DNA of 43,111 nucleotides, taken from positions 1-43,111 of the forward strand of contig JAVCDC010000008.1 of assembly GCA_030765135.1 (NCBI GenBank), written 5' to 3'. Source of the DNA: Candidatus Tritonobacter lacicola. Its GTDB lineage: Bacteria > Auribacterota > Tritonobacteria > Tritonobacterales > Tritonobacteraceae. The notes under the pieces were generated by a model, which searched no databases, was not told where the DNA came from, and was given only the letters and a program-made list of their open reading frames with translations. Position 1 is the stretch's first letter, and each line of letters begins with the position of its first letter. Shown piece by piece: positions 16,693 through 24,506 of this stretch. The position numbers and the translations under genes are program-made.

Positions 16693-17514
16693 CTATTTTT
16701 CCTTCTCCTCGCGGCGGGCGAGGAGCTTCTCCGTATGGCGCGCTATTTTCTCCCTTTTCCGGAGCACCCTCCGCATAAACCTCTTCGCCGCCCCGTCAAG
16801 CCTATCGGTCCCCCAGTATACCTTAAAAAATCTCATCCTGTCGGCAGGAGATACGAATTCAGGAAGGGCCGAGAAGTCCAGGGCCGCTATGTCCTTGACC
16901 GCCCACCTGTCCCCCCATCGGAGGCGCGAGTCCACCCTCTGGAGGTCGAGCACGAAGAACGATAAGTCATCGGGGCGGACAAAGATGTGGCCGAGGTAGT
17001 AGTCCTTGTGGCTCAGGGAGGCTTTATGCATCTTTCTCGTGAGGAGGGCGAGCTCGCGGATGATACGCCTCTTCTCATCTATCGCCTCCCGATCGAGGGG
17101 GGGGCTGAAGCGCTTCGCAACGTACTCCTCGAGGCTGATCGAGCCTTCTATCTCCTCGGTCATGTTGAATGATTCACCCGTCGCGACGATTCGCACGGTG
17201 GGCAGGCCGTTCTTTCTGAAAAGGCCTATCGCCTCGCGCTCCCTTGACGCCTCCGCCGATGCCTGCGGCCTGCTCGCGCGGGCGATCATCTTACGCTTAA
17301 CCGGAACCGTATAATACCTCTTGAGAAACACGGCCCTTCCATCGGCCAGGGCGAGCTTCACGACGCTCCTGTCCCTCTTGCCCTTGTACGTTAAGAGCTC
17401 ACCGCCCGCGAAGGCCATAATCTCCGCGCTGCCGGAGAGGCCGCTCGAGACGAGCGCCTCCCTGAATTCTGGATCGACGAGGATGTCGTTAAGCCCCACC
17501 GGGCTTCCGCTCAT
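16693..17514 (-). CDS. Kdo/WaaP-family lipopolysaccharide kinase-like protein
   Basis: Members of this family phosphorylate heptose or Kdo in the LPS inner core. I start at the ATG 17512-17514 (273 residues, MSGSPVGLNDILVDPEFR), which overlaps the preceding glycosyltransferase stop as ATGA; the longer upstream reading frame lies inside that gene. The kinase fold shows the ATP-binding lysine region (GRAVFLKRYY), the catalytic-loop-like LSHKDYYLGHIFV and the metal-binding-like FVLDLQRVDSRLRWGDR. The C-terminal ~50 residues are very basic (RRVLRKREKIARHTEK), suiting a peripheral membrane position. Its place directly after a GT-B transferase and near waaA and lpxK supports a role in LPS core phosphorylation. 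Confidence 0.88.
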   Translation of the reverse strand: MSGSPVGLNDILVDPEFREALVSSGLSGSAEIMAFAGGELLTYKGKRDRSVVKLALADGRAVFLKRYYTVPVKRKMIARASRPQASAEASREREAIGLFRKNGLPTVRIVATGESFNMTEEIEGSISLEEYVAKRFSPPLDREAIDEKRRIIRELALLTRKMHKASLSHKDYYLGHIFVRPDDLSFFVLDLQRVDSRLRWGDRWAVKDIAALDFSALPEFVSPADRMRFFKVYWGTDRLDGAAKRFMRRVLRKREKIARHTEKLLARREEKEK

Positions 17515-18662
17515 GGCGCAACCCTCTTTTCCTCGATGACTTTTTCGTACACCTCGAGGACCGCGCGCGCCGTCCTGTCCCACGTGAAACTTCCGGCGCC
17601 GGAGGCCGCCCTCTCCGCCACGGCCTCCCTCGCATCCCTGTCGGTCATGGCCTTTATCGCGGCCGCAAGGGCCGTCACGTCGTCGTGGTCCCCGATGACC
17701 GCTCCCCCTCCGGTGCTCTCCACGACCTCCGCCGCGCCGTTCTCCCATGTCGTGATCACCGGGAGGCCCGACGCGAGGGCCTCCAGGCAGACGTTCGCGA
17801 ACGGGTCGTACATGGTGGGCAGGACAAAGATGTCCGCGGCACCGTAGCAGCGCTCGATTCCACCAGACCATCCCTTGAGAATGACCCTCTCTCCAAGGCC
17901 GAGCGACGCCGCCCTCCTCCTGAAGGAGGAGACCCTGTTACTCCCCACTGCCAGGAGCTTGACTTTTCGCCCCGCCTCCCCCAGCGCGGCCAGGGCCGCG
18001 ATGATGGAGCCGAGGCCCTTGCGCTTCGGGTTGGACGACGCGGTCAGGACCAGCATTTCGTCGTCCTTCACCCCCAATGCGGCGCGCATCTCCGCGCGGT
18101 GCCGCCGGACGACCTCCGGGTTGAACCGCTCAGTGTCGACCCCGTTGTAGACCAGGTCTATCCTGTCCCCGGGGACGCCGTAGTATTTTTTCAGGTGCCC
18201 GCGGCAAAGCTTCGAGTTGACTATGAACCTCCGGCACCTGCCGCCCGTGAATATGCGCCTCTCTATAAAAAGGTTGATAAGGTTCAGGGGACGCATGCGG
18301 ATAAGAAAGGGAAAAGGGCTGAACCGCGCTCTCACGTCTAACCAGTGCTTTGCCACGCCCCCGCCGAGACGGAAGACATCCTGCTCCAGCACCTGTGTCA
18401 GGCCGTTGATGACGTCAAAACGCCCCTCCTTGAGAAGCCTGCCGGCGTTGCGGGGAAATGATATCAGCTTGAGCATCGATGAGCGCCTGACCATGGGAAC
18501 GCGGTGATAGAATAGACCCTCCTCCTCCGGCTTATCCCATGAGTTGGCGTAGACATGGATCTCGTGGCCCAGGCGGGCCAGCTCCAGGGCCAGGCGGAAG
18601 GCGTAGCCCTCGCCGCCGCCCCTCCGTCCGCTGAAGTCCTTTATGACGAGGGCGATTTTCAC
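17511..18662 (-). CDS. GT-B glycosyltransferase, WaaG/RfaG-like
   Basis: A 383-residue GT-B glycosyltransferase. I start it at the GTG 18660-18662 (VKIALVIKDFSGRRGGGEGY), which overlaps the acyltransferase stop as GTGA; the open frame continues upstream but only inside that gene. The N-terminal GGGEGYAFRLALELARLGHE is the nucleotide-sugar transferase start. The donor domain shows VYNGVDTERFNPEV, VLTASSNPKRKGLGSI and the E-x7-E region FANVCLEALASGLPVITT. Family and position in the lipid A/core cluster fit the WaaG group, which adds the first outer-core hexose. The next gene is a WaaP-like kinase, as in enterobacterial core loci. Confidence 0.9.
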   Translation of the reverse strand: MKIALVIKDFSGRRGGGEGYAFRLALELARLGHEIHVYANSWDKPEEEGLFYHRVPMVRRSSMLKLISFPRNAGRLLKEGRFDVINGLTQVLEQDVFRLGGGVAKHWLDVRARFSPFPFLIRMRPLNLINLFIERRIFTGGRCRRFIVNSKLCRGHLKKYYGVPGDRIDLVYNGVDTERFNPEVVRRHRAEMRAALGVKDDEMLVLTASSNPKRKGLGSIIAALAALGEAGRKVKLLAVGSNRVSSFRRRAASLGLGERVILKGWSGGIERCYGAADIFVLPTMYDPFANVCLEALASGLPVITTWENGAAEVVESTGGGAVIGDHDDVTALAAAIKAMTDRDAREAVAERAASGAGSFTWDRTARAVLEVYEKVIEEKRVAP

Positions 18663-19531
18663 TTGCTCAGGCGCCAGCGGCGGTGAAGCCAGAGCCACTG
18701 CTCCGGGTACTTCCTCACGTACTTCTCGATGACCTTCGTGAAGGCCTGCGTGAAGTTGTGGATGTCCGCATCCTTGTCCTCCGTCCTGATGATGGGAATG
18801 GGCTTCTCGACGAAAGCGAGGTACTTCGCGGGCCCAAGCCTCACGGGAAAGACGGGGATAACGACGGGGTCGAGCTTCCGGGCGAAGATGGCCGGCGCCT
18901 TCGTCGTCTGGGCGATCCTGCCGAAGAACTCCACCTTCTCGCCGGACCTGTTCGCCCTCTGGTCGGCGAATATAGCGAGGCACTTGTTCTCCCTGAGGGC
19001 CTTCGTGATCTCCCTGGCCACCCACTTCTTCTCCAGGACGACCATCCCCTTGCTCTCACGCATCTCCTTGATGTAGTCGTAGATCAGCCTGTTCTTGAAG
19101 GGGCGGGCCACCGTGGCAATGGGAAACCCGAAATGGTGGCAGAGGAGGCCCAGGAGCTCCCAGCTCCCGAAGTGGCAGAGGAGGAAGAGGACGCCCTTCC
19201 CCCTCTTCAGCCCCTCCTTGACGTGCTCCACGTCCACCACGTCGTAGTAGCGGTCGAGGCAATCCCTCATCTTGGGGATGAAGACGATCTCCATGATGGA
19301 GAGGGCAAGGTTTTTGAAGCATCCCCGCGCTATCTTTCGTATCTCCCTCTCCGACTTCTCGTCTCCGAAGGCGTGACGCAGGTTGTCCAGGGCGATGCGC
19401 CTGTGCCGCCCGTCCAGCGCGTACCCGATGCGGCCCATGTTAACGGCCAGGAAAAAGGCCAGCTTCATCGGCAGGAGGCGGAAAAAGCCTAGCAGGCAGC
19501 GGAATAGTATGTACGCGAGGCGGTCAGCCAA
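18659..19531 (-). CDS. lpxL: Lipid A late acyltransferase (LpxL/HtrB family)
   Basis: This inner-membrane enzyme adds a secondary acyl chain to the lipid A precursor. The 290-residue protein has an N-terminal hydrophobic anchor (about residues 7-32), the catalytic H-x4-E motif H120-FGSW-E125 (LLCHFGSWELLG), and the conserved ADQRANRSG stretch further on, followed by FFGRIAQTTKAPAIFARKL and a C-terminal YPEQWLWLHRRW. The last is a strong family mark. It overlaps the CPBP protease gene by 8 bp upstream and the glycosyltransferase by 4 bp downstream. LpxL or LpxM specificity cannot be decided from the sequence; the symbol is a family-level choice. Confidence 0.92.
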   Translation of the reverse strand: MADRLAYILFRCLLGFFRLLPMKLAFFLAVNMGRIGYALDGRHRRIALDNLRHAFGDEKSEREIRKIARGCFKNLALSIMEIVFIPKMRDCLDRYYDVVDVEHVKEGLKRGKGVLFLLCHFGSWELLGLLCHHFGFPIATVARPFKNRLIYDYIKEMRESKGMVVLEKKWVAREITKALRENKCLAIFADQRANRSGEKVEFFGRIAQTTKAPAIFARKLDPVVIPVFPVRLGPAKYLAFVEKPIPIIRTEDKDADIHNFTQAFTKVIEKYVRKYPEQWLWLHRRWRLSK

Positions 19532-20432
19532 CTTTCCACCCCTTCCTGGTAATGATAAACCGTATCGCGAATACGGCGACGATGAGAAAGACCCAGCCGG
19601 TCACACCCGTCACGTAATCGGACCCGCCGTAGAGCCATCTCTTATCCAGCATGGCCATTCCCTTGCTGAGGAAGCGGCCGTCGGCCTGGATGATGAAGAC
19701 CAGTCCCGCGTGGAGGCCGATGCCGAAATACAGGGAGCCGGTCCAGATGTAGCACATGGCGAGGACGACACCGAGGAGGAAGAGACCGACAAAACCGGGC
19801 AGTATGACGAGCGGATCGGCGTAACTGGCGAATATGGCCCCGAGCGTCTTGAAGCCCGCAAAGATGTCCAGGCCCTCCGGGGAGGGACCTTCCTTCAACT
19901 TGAAAAAATGCAGGATGGAGTAGAAGGCGCTGCTTATTATGACCGCGCCGGCCACCCTTCCTTTCTCCATTATACTGCCCATGAAAAAACCCCTGAAGAA
20001 GACCTCCTCCAGGAAACCGACGATGGCGCAGGTGATGAGGGCGCTCAGGACACCCGTGATGATTTTGCCCGTGGAATCCAGGTATATACTGCGCGCGTCC
20101 AAAAGGATCATGATGAACGTAAAGATAATCAGCGACACTATGCCGAAGAGAAAGCCGCCCGCGAGCTGGCCCTTCCAGTGCGGCCCGCGCTCGAGGCCGA
20201 GAGACCTCGGCCTGCCCCTCACAAGGGGCTTCCACCAGATAACCAGGAAGACGACGCCCGAGATCATTATGCACCTGTTCACGAAGCGGTGAAAGTCACG
20301 CTCGTACAGGGAGGCGGCTATGGAGCACGATGGTGCGATCTTCCCCATGCCCCAGTAGATAAAGGGGCTGACCATGCAGCCGATTAGGACGGCGGCCAGC
20401 ATGATAATCAATAATAGTTTCCATGGCTTCAT
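19524..20432 (-). CDS. CPBP-family intramembrane metalloprotease (Abi/CAAX-like)
   Basis: A multi-pass membrane protein of the CAAX protease/bacteriocin-processing family. I start at the ATG 20430-20432 (302 residues, MKPWKLLLIIMLAAVL), which has GAGG eight bases upstream; the GTG six codons earlier has no ribosome site and lies in an inverted repeat. The three family motifs are present: EEVFFRG (glutamates and arginine), the FYSILHF histidine, and GLHAGLVF. Several hydrophobic segments span the protein. It sits inside an LPS operon, overlapping the acyltransferase gene by 8 bp, which is an unusual place for this family. The substrate is unknown. Confidence 0.9.
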   Translation of the reverse strand: MKPWKLLLIIMLAAVLIGCMVSPFIYWGMGKIAPSCSIAASLYERDFHRFVNRCIMISGVVFLVIWWKPLVRGRPRSLGLERGPHWKGQLAGGFLFGIVSLIIFTFIMILLDARSIYLDSTGKIITGVLSALITCAIVGFLEEVFFRGFFMGSIMEKGRVAGAVIISSAFYSILHFFKLKEGPSPEGLDIFAGFKTLGAIFASYADPLVILPGFVGLFLLGVVLAMCYIWTGSLYFGIGLHAGLVFIIQADGRFLSKGMAMLDKRWLYGGSDYVTGVTGWVFLIVAVFAIRFIITRKGWKVG

Positions 20433-20446
20433 AAGAAATCCTCTTT

Positions 20447-20494
20447 GCACCTGATTACTCTGTTTTATTCAGTTTAATCAGAGTAATCAGGTGC
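20447..20494. repeat. Perfect 16-bp inverted repeat between lpxK and the CPBP gene
   Basis: Arms GCACCTGATTACTCTG (20447-20462) and its exact complement (20479-20494) enclose 16 bp, just upstream of the CPBP ribosome site and 44 bp after the lpxK stop. It could be an intercistronic hairpin or an operator. No U-tract follows on the minus strand. Confidence 0.6.
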
Positions 20495-20537
20495 CCATTT
20501 TCCTTTGCGTACTTTGCGCCTTTGCGGTTAATTATTA

Positions 20538-21698
20538 TTATGTTTCTGGTTTCGTCATTGTCGATTCTTTCAGTGCTTCTTTCAGAATCGACTCGTATAT
20601 CTCCTCGCCGGCGACAATCTTAAGCTCTATCCTTAGATAATACATCGGTATCAACGAGGCGGACCGCGGCACCTTCAAGCTGTCCTTCTCCGTGGTGAGG
20701 ATCATCTCGGCGCCCACGTTCCGCGCCCTCCTCGTCACCATCTCGATGTCGTCCCTGTCATACCAGTGATGATCCGGGAACCGGAAGCTGTACAGCAGTT
20801 TTGCCCCCAGCTGCCCCACGGAGGCCTCAAACCTCGCCGGCGACGCCAGGCCCGAGAAGGCTATGCACCTCTTTTCCCGGAGGACCTTGAGTGGCCTGGT
20901 CTCCTTCATGTTCGCGAGTGAAACGAGCCGGGACGGCTTATATACCGCCTCCATTATAGAGCGGCGCCCGTAGTCCCTTACCAGTCTTTTCGCCAGGGCG
21001 CTTCTCGACTCGGCGGTGCCGCCGACGAGCATGATATGGTCCGAGCGGCGCAGGTGGCCGGTGGGCTCCCTCAGCGGCCCGAGCGGCAGCACCCACCCCG
21101 GCCGGAATCCCTTTTCCCCGTCGACCAGGAGTATATCGCAATCCCTCTTCAGGGCAAGGTGACTGAAGCCGTCATCCAGCACAAGGATTCGGGCCTCGCA
21201 CCGTGAGACGGCGAACTCGCCGCCACGGGCGCGCCTGGAGTCGACGATCACGGGCACGTCAGGCAGGCTCCTCGCGAGCATAGCCGGCTCATCGCCGGAT
21301 CCCCTCACAGCGGCAATGCTCCCCGGCCTGCTCGGGACCCTCAGCGTGGCGCCGCCCCTCCTCCTCCCGTAGCCTCTGCTGAGTATGGCGACAGCGCCGC
21401 CCTTCCTGTAAAGATCGCCCGCCAACTTCTCCACGAAGGGTGTTTTCCCCGTTCCCCCGACCGTGAGGTTCCCAACGCTCAGAGTGTACGCATTGAGCCT
21501 GGTGGACTTCAATATTCCTTTCCCGAACAAAAAGACCCTTGCCTTCGCGGCCACCCAGTAGCAAAGCGAGAGCAGCCACAGGACGGGCAGCAGCAGGTAG
21601 CCGGCCACGGTCATCCTTTCCCGGTAGATAATATCCCTTAACCGGCTCACGCCTACCGGGTACACGATATTCGTCTCGGAAATCATGATGGAGGTCAT
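20538..21698 (-). CDS. lpxK: Tetraacyldisaccharide 4'-kinase LpxK
   Basis: LpxK phosphorylates the 4' position of the tetraacyldisaccharide to make lipid IVA, in the inner membrane. The 386-residue protein has a membrane-anchor stretch (about 30-60, GYLLLPVLWLLSLCYW), the P-loop SVGNLTVGGTGKTPFVE (residues 75-90) and ILSRGYGRR just after. Later motifs are VIVDSRRARGGEFAV, the catalytic LVLDDGFSHLALKRD and the FSGLASPARFEASV stretch of the C-terminal domain. Length and motif order are normal. The start overlaps the waaA stop by 4 bp, so the two are coupled. Confidence 0.95.
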   Translation of the reverse strand: MTSIMISETNIVYPVGVSRLRDIIYRERMTVAGYLLLPVLWLLSLCYWVAAKARVFLFGKGILKSTRLNAYTLSVGNLTVGGTGKTPFVEKLAGDLYRKGGAVAILSRGYGRRRGGATLRVPSRPGSIAAVRGSGDEPAMLARSLPDVPVIVDSRRARGGEFAVSRCEARILVLDDGFSHLALKRDCDILLVDGEKGFRPGWVLPLGPLREPTGHLRRSDHIMLVGGTAESRSALAKRLVRDYGRRSIMEAVYKPSRLVSLANMKETRPLKVLREKRCIAFSGLASPARFEASVGQLGAKLLYSFRFPDHHWYDRDDIEMVTRRARNVGAEMILTTEKDSLKVPRSASLIPMYYLRIELKIVAGEEIYESILKEALKESTMTKPET

Positions 21699-22975
21699 TT
21701 CTTCAGCATCTCCTCTATCAGTGCGACGTTACCGGCTGTCGCCCCCCTGTTACACTCTACCACCTTGCGGGCGCGCTCCCCCATCGCAGTCCTGGCGCCG
21801 TCATCCGACAGGAGCTCTCCGAGCCTCTTCTCAAGCTCCTCCTCTCCCTGGACCATGGCGGCCCCCCCCGCTTCCAGGAGCAGCCCGGAAGCCTGCTTGA
21901 AGTTCTCCATGTGGGGGCCGAAGAGAACGGCCTTCCCCAGGGAGGCGGGCTCTATCACGTTCTGCCCGCCGTGTCCGGCCAGGCTTTTCCCTACAAAAAC
22001 GACATCGGCGACGGCGTAAAGAGACATCAATTCGCCGATTGTGTCGACAACCACCACGTCGGGCGGCTCCTGGCGGGAGGAGAGCTCCGAGCGGAGGCAC
22101 GACGAAATCCCCGCGGCACGGGCGATGTTCAGGACCTCCCGGCTCCTCTCGGGGTGGCGGGGGACGACAATGAGGGAGAGGCCCTTGAACCGCCCCCGTA
22201 GGCGCTCATAAACACGGATGAGAATTTCTTCCTCCCCGCTGTGGGTGCTTCCGGCAACGATGTAATCGCGGCCGGCATCGAGCCCGATTTCGCCGCACAC
22301 CTGCTCCTTGCCCGGGCTTGTGCCCAGGGACGCCTCGTATTTCATGTTGCCTGTCACCCTTATCCTGTCGCGCGGGGCCCCTATCCGCTCCACGCGCTCC
22401 GCGTCAGCCCCGGTCTGCATGCAGAAGACGTCGATGCATTCGAGGATACCGCGCAGAATCGGCCGCAGTTTGAGATACCCCCCGAAGGACCTGTCGGAAA
22501 TCCGCCCGTTTACGATGACCACCGGCACACCCTGCCGCCTGGCGGCCTTGAGGAAGTTCGGCCAGATCTCCGTCTCCACTATCGCGACGACCTCCGGCTT
22601 GAAAGCCCGGAGTGCGCGGCTGACCGCCCAGGGAAAATCGAGGGGGAAGTAGATAACCGTGGCCATGCCGCCGGCCTTCTCCACAGCGATGGCGTTTCCC
22701 GTCATCGTTGTCGTGGAAAGCAGCACCGAACGATCCGGCAGCCTGGCCCGCAGCTCCTTTATCAGAGGCATGGCGGCCTGGACCTCTCCCACGCTCACCG
22801 CGTGGATCCAGATTACGCGCCTGCCCGAGAGTTCTTCCCTCGCGGGCCGGGATATGAAGCCGAGCCGCTGGAACAGGCCCGCGCGGTACTTCCTGGCGAA
22901 GGCCATCTTGTAAAGGTAGTAGGGAAGCGTGATTACGAAGTAGAGGATGATCCCGATGTTATACAGCAGACCCAT
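21695..22975 (-). CDS. waaA: 3-deoxy-D-manno-octulosonic acid transferase WaaA (KdtA)
   Basis: WaaA adds Kdo to lipid IVA at the inner membrane. The 426-residue protein has the N-terminal anchor MGLLYNIGIILYFVITLPYY and the conserved IWIHAVSVGEVQA with its catalytic-site glutamate. Acceptor-domain elements include LLSTTTMTGNAIA, YFPLDFPWAVSR and VAIVETEIWPNFL. The GT-B donor domain carries NGRISDRSFGGY, VTGNMKYE, VAGSTHSGEEEI, and FVGKSLAGHGGQNVIEPA. These are characteristic of KdtA. The length is typical and the gene heads the visible envelope cluster, followed directly by lpxK. Confidence 0.96.
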   Translation of the reverse strand: MGLLYNIGIILYFVITLPYYLYKMAFARKYRAGLFQRLGFISRPAREELSGRRVIWIHAVSVGEVQAAMPLIKELRARLPDRSVLLSTTTMTGNAIAVEKAGGMATVIYFPLDFPWAVSRALRAFKPEVVAIVETEIWPNFLKAARRQGVPVVIVNGRISDRSFGGYLKLRPILRGILECIDVFCMQTGADAERVERIGAPRDRIRVTGNMKYEASLGTSPGKEQVCGEIGLDAGRDYIVAGSTHSGEEEILIRVYERLRGRFKGLSLIVVPRHPERSREVLNIARAAGISSCLRSELSSRQEPPDVVVVDTIGELMSLYAVADVVFVGKSLAGHGGQNVIEPASLGKAVLFGPHMENFKQASGLLLEAGGAAMVQGEEELEKRLGELLSDDGARTAMGERARKVVECNRGATAGNVALIEEMLKK

Positions 22976-23118
22976 TTTTTATTCATCCCCGCGTAAATGC
23001 CGTGCAATGAACCCGGTGTAATGCGTAACGATCTTCCACGATCAGCAATAATAGCACAACCGACGGCAAATAAGCACGTTAGGATAAAGCAGGCCGGAAA
23101 CATATATCGCCCAGGGCG

Positions 23119-24006
23119 TCAGGCCCTTGGATGGGACTTCTCGTACGCCCTCTTCAGCCTCTCGGTCGTCACGTGGGTGTAACGCTGCGTCGTCGATATG
23201 CTCTCGTGTCCCAGGAGTTCCTGGACGGAGCGGAGATCGGCGCCGGCATCGAGGAGGTGTGTCGCAAAAGAATGCCGGATGACGTGCGGAGAGACCCTTC
23301 CCCCCAGGGCGGCCTTCTTCAAGTACCGGTCGAAGATGAGACGAACGTCATCGCGCCCCAGCCTCCTGCCGCGTCCGCTGATGAATAGGGGGTCTCCTCT
23401 CTTCTTCTCTTTCAGGTACTTCATGTATTCCATGAGTGCATTGACCGCTCTCAACCCTATCGGGGAGAGCCTCTCCTTCTTGCCCTTGCCGCGGACTTTT
23501 ACCACTTCCCCGATCGGGTCGACGTCCCGGACGTTCAGCGAGACAAGCTCGCTGACCCTGATGCCGCCACCGTAGAGGACCTCCATGATGGCCCTGTCCC
23601 TGAGCCCGAGGAGAGTGTCCTCGGGGGGCGCCGACAGAAGCCGGTCCATCTCCTCCACGCCCAGGAACCTCGGCAGGTTCTTCTCCTGCTTCGGCGTCAC
23701 GATGCCCGCCATGGGATTGGCTTCCAGGATTTCCTCCCTGACAAGGAACCTGAAGAACGACCTCAACACGGACATCTTCCTGGCGATTGTGGCGCGGGAG
23801 TACTCGGCCATCTTCATCCTTCCCAGGTAGGACCTGAGGATACTGATGCCTATCTCGCCCGGAGAAATTTCCCTGCCGCCCCTGGCGTACTCCCGGAGAT
23901 AATCCCTGAACTGCCTGAGGTCCCTCGAGTAGCTTTCCAGCGTGTGGGGGGAGCAGTTCTTTTCGTGCTCGAGATACTGTAAAAACTTGTGTACTTCCTT
24001 TTGCAT
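23119..24006 (-). CDS. xerC: Tyrosine site-specific recombinase XerC/XerD
   Basis: A XerC/D-type recombinase that resolves chromosome dimers. I start at the ATG 24004-24006 (295 residues, MQKEVHKFLQYLEHEKNCSP), the usual length and N-terminus; the open frame extends 16 codons further upstream without family similarity. The N-terminal SAM-like DNA-binding domain is followed by the catalytic domain with R150 (GGGIRVSEL), the lysine hairpin KGKKER (174-179), H241-x2-R244 (SPHVIRHSFATHLL), H267 (LLGHESIS) and nucleophile Y276 (QRYTHV). All six catalytic residues are present. Its position after topA and dprA is common for chromosomal Xer genes. XerC versus XerD is not decided. Confidence 0.95.
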   Translation of the reverse strand: MQKEVHKFLQYLEHEKNCSPHTLESYSRDLRQFRDYLREYARGGREISPGEIGISILRSYLGRMKMAEYSRATIARKMSVLRSFFRFLVREEILEANPMAGIVTPKQEKNLPRFLGVEEMDRLLSAPPEDTLLGLRDRAIMEVLYGGGIRVSELVSLNVRDVDPIGEVVKVRGKGKKERLSPIGLRAVNALMEYMKYLKEKKRGDPLFISGRGRRLGRDDVRLIFDRYLKKAALGGRVSPHVIRHSFATHLLDAGADLRSVQELLGHESISTTQRYTHVTTERLKRAYEKSHPRA

Positions 24007-24506
24007 GTCTCGATGAAAAAACCGAAAAATAATATGGCTGACCGGGTCTCTCAAAACGCAGGCTAAAGCCTGCGCCTACCAAAATGCCAATTGCCGGACA
24101 GGCTCCTAGAAACTTTAAACTGGAAATAATGAGAAACTAGCAACCAGTAACCGCCTCTATCCCCTCACCCTAACCCCCAAAAGGGGGAGAGGGGAAATTA
24201 TTAAATGACCAAATCAGACAGGATTAACGGGATTTACAGGATAAAAAATACTTTTCATCGTGCCTGCCCCGATTTATCGGGGTTGTCCTGTCTATTTTAT
24301 CTTCGCTTCTTTGTTCCCCCTTCTTCTCTATCCTGTTAATCCTGTTATCCCGTCTAATTTCTTTCCTCTAATCTAGTAACTAGAAACCGTTGCCCTCTCT
24401 GCGTTCGGCGCCTGTCCCGATGAAAGAGGGGCGACTCTGCGGTTCATTTTTTCTTCTGTTTTCGAATTTCAAGTTTCAAGTTTCAAATTTTCCTGTCATT
24501 TTTTCT
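24007..24506. repeat. 500-bp gene-free spacer rich in dispersed inverted repeats
   Basis: No gene is seen here. It contains the palindrome CGCAGGCTAAAGCCTGCG (24057-24074) followed by CCTACC, a CCCCC/GGGGG hairpin (24174-24187) inside a CCCCTCACCCTA element, a CCCCGA/TCGGGG hairpin (24267-24282) and an imperfect inverted pair of 'ggattaacgggatttacaggat'-type text (24217-24242 against 24330-24353). AT-rich GAAACTT tandem text lies near 24468-24488. Related copies occur at 13585-13789 and 16540-16616, so this is a hot spot for intergenic repeats. Confidence 0.6.

Noticed and set aside
17515-17871. N-terminal extension of the WaaP-like kinase
   Set aside because: It lies inside the glycosyltransferase gene, is low-complexity Gly/Arg-rich and foreign to the family; the ATGA overlap start at 17514 is better.
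19383-20387. 334-residue open frame on the plus strand
   Set aside because: Antisense of the CPBP and acyltransferase genes, with no protein pattern of its own.
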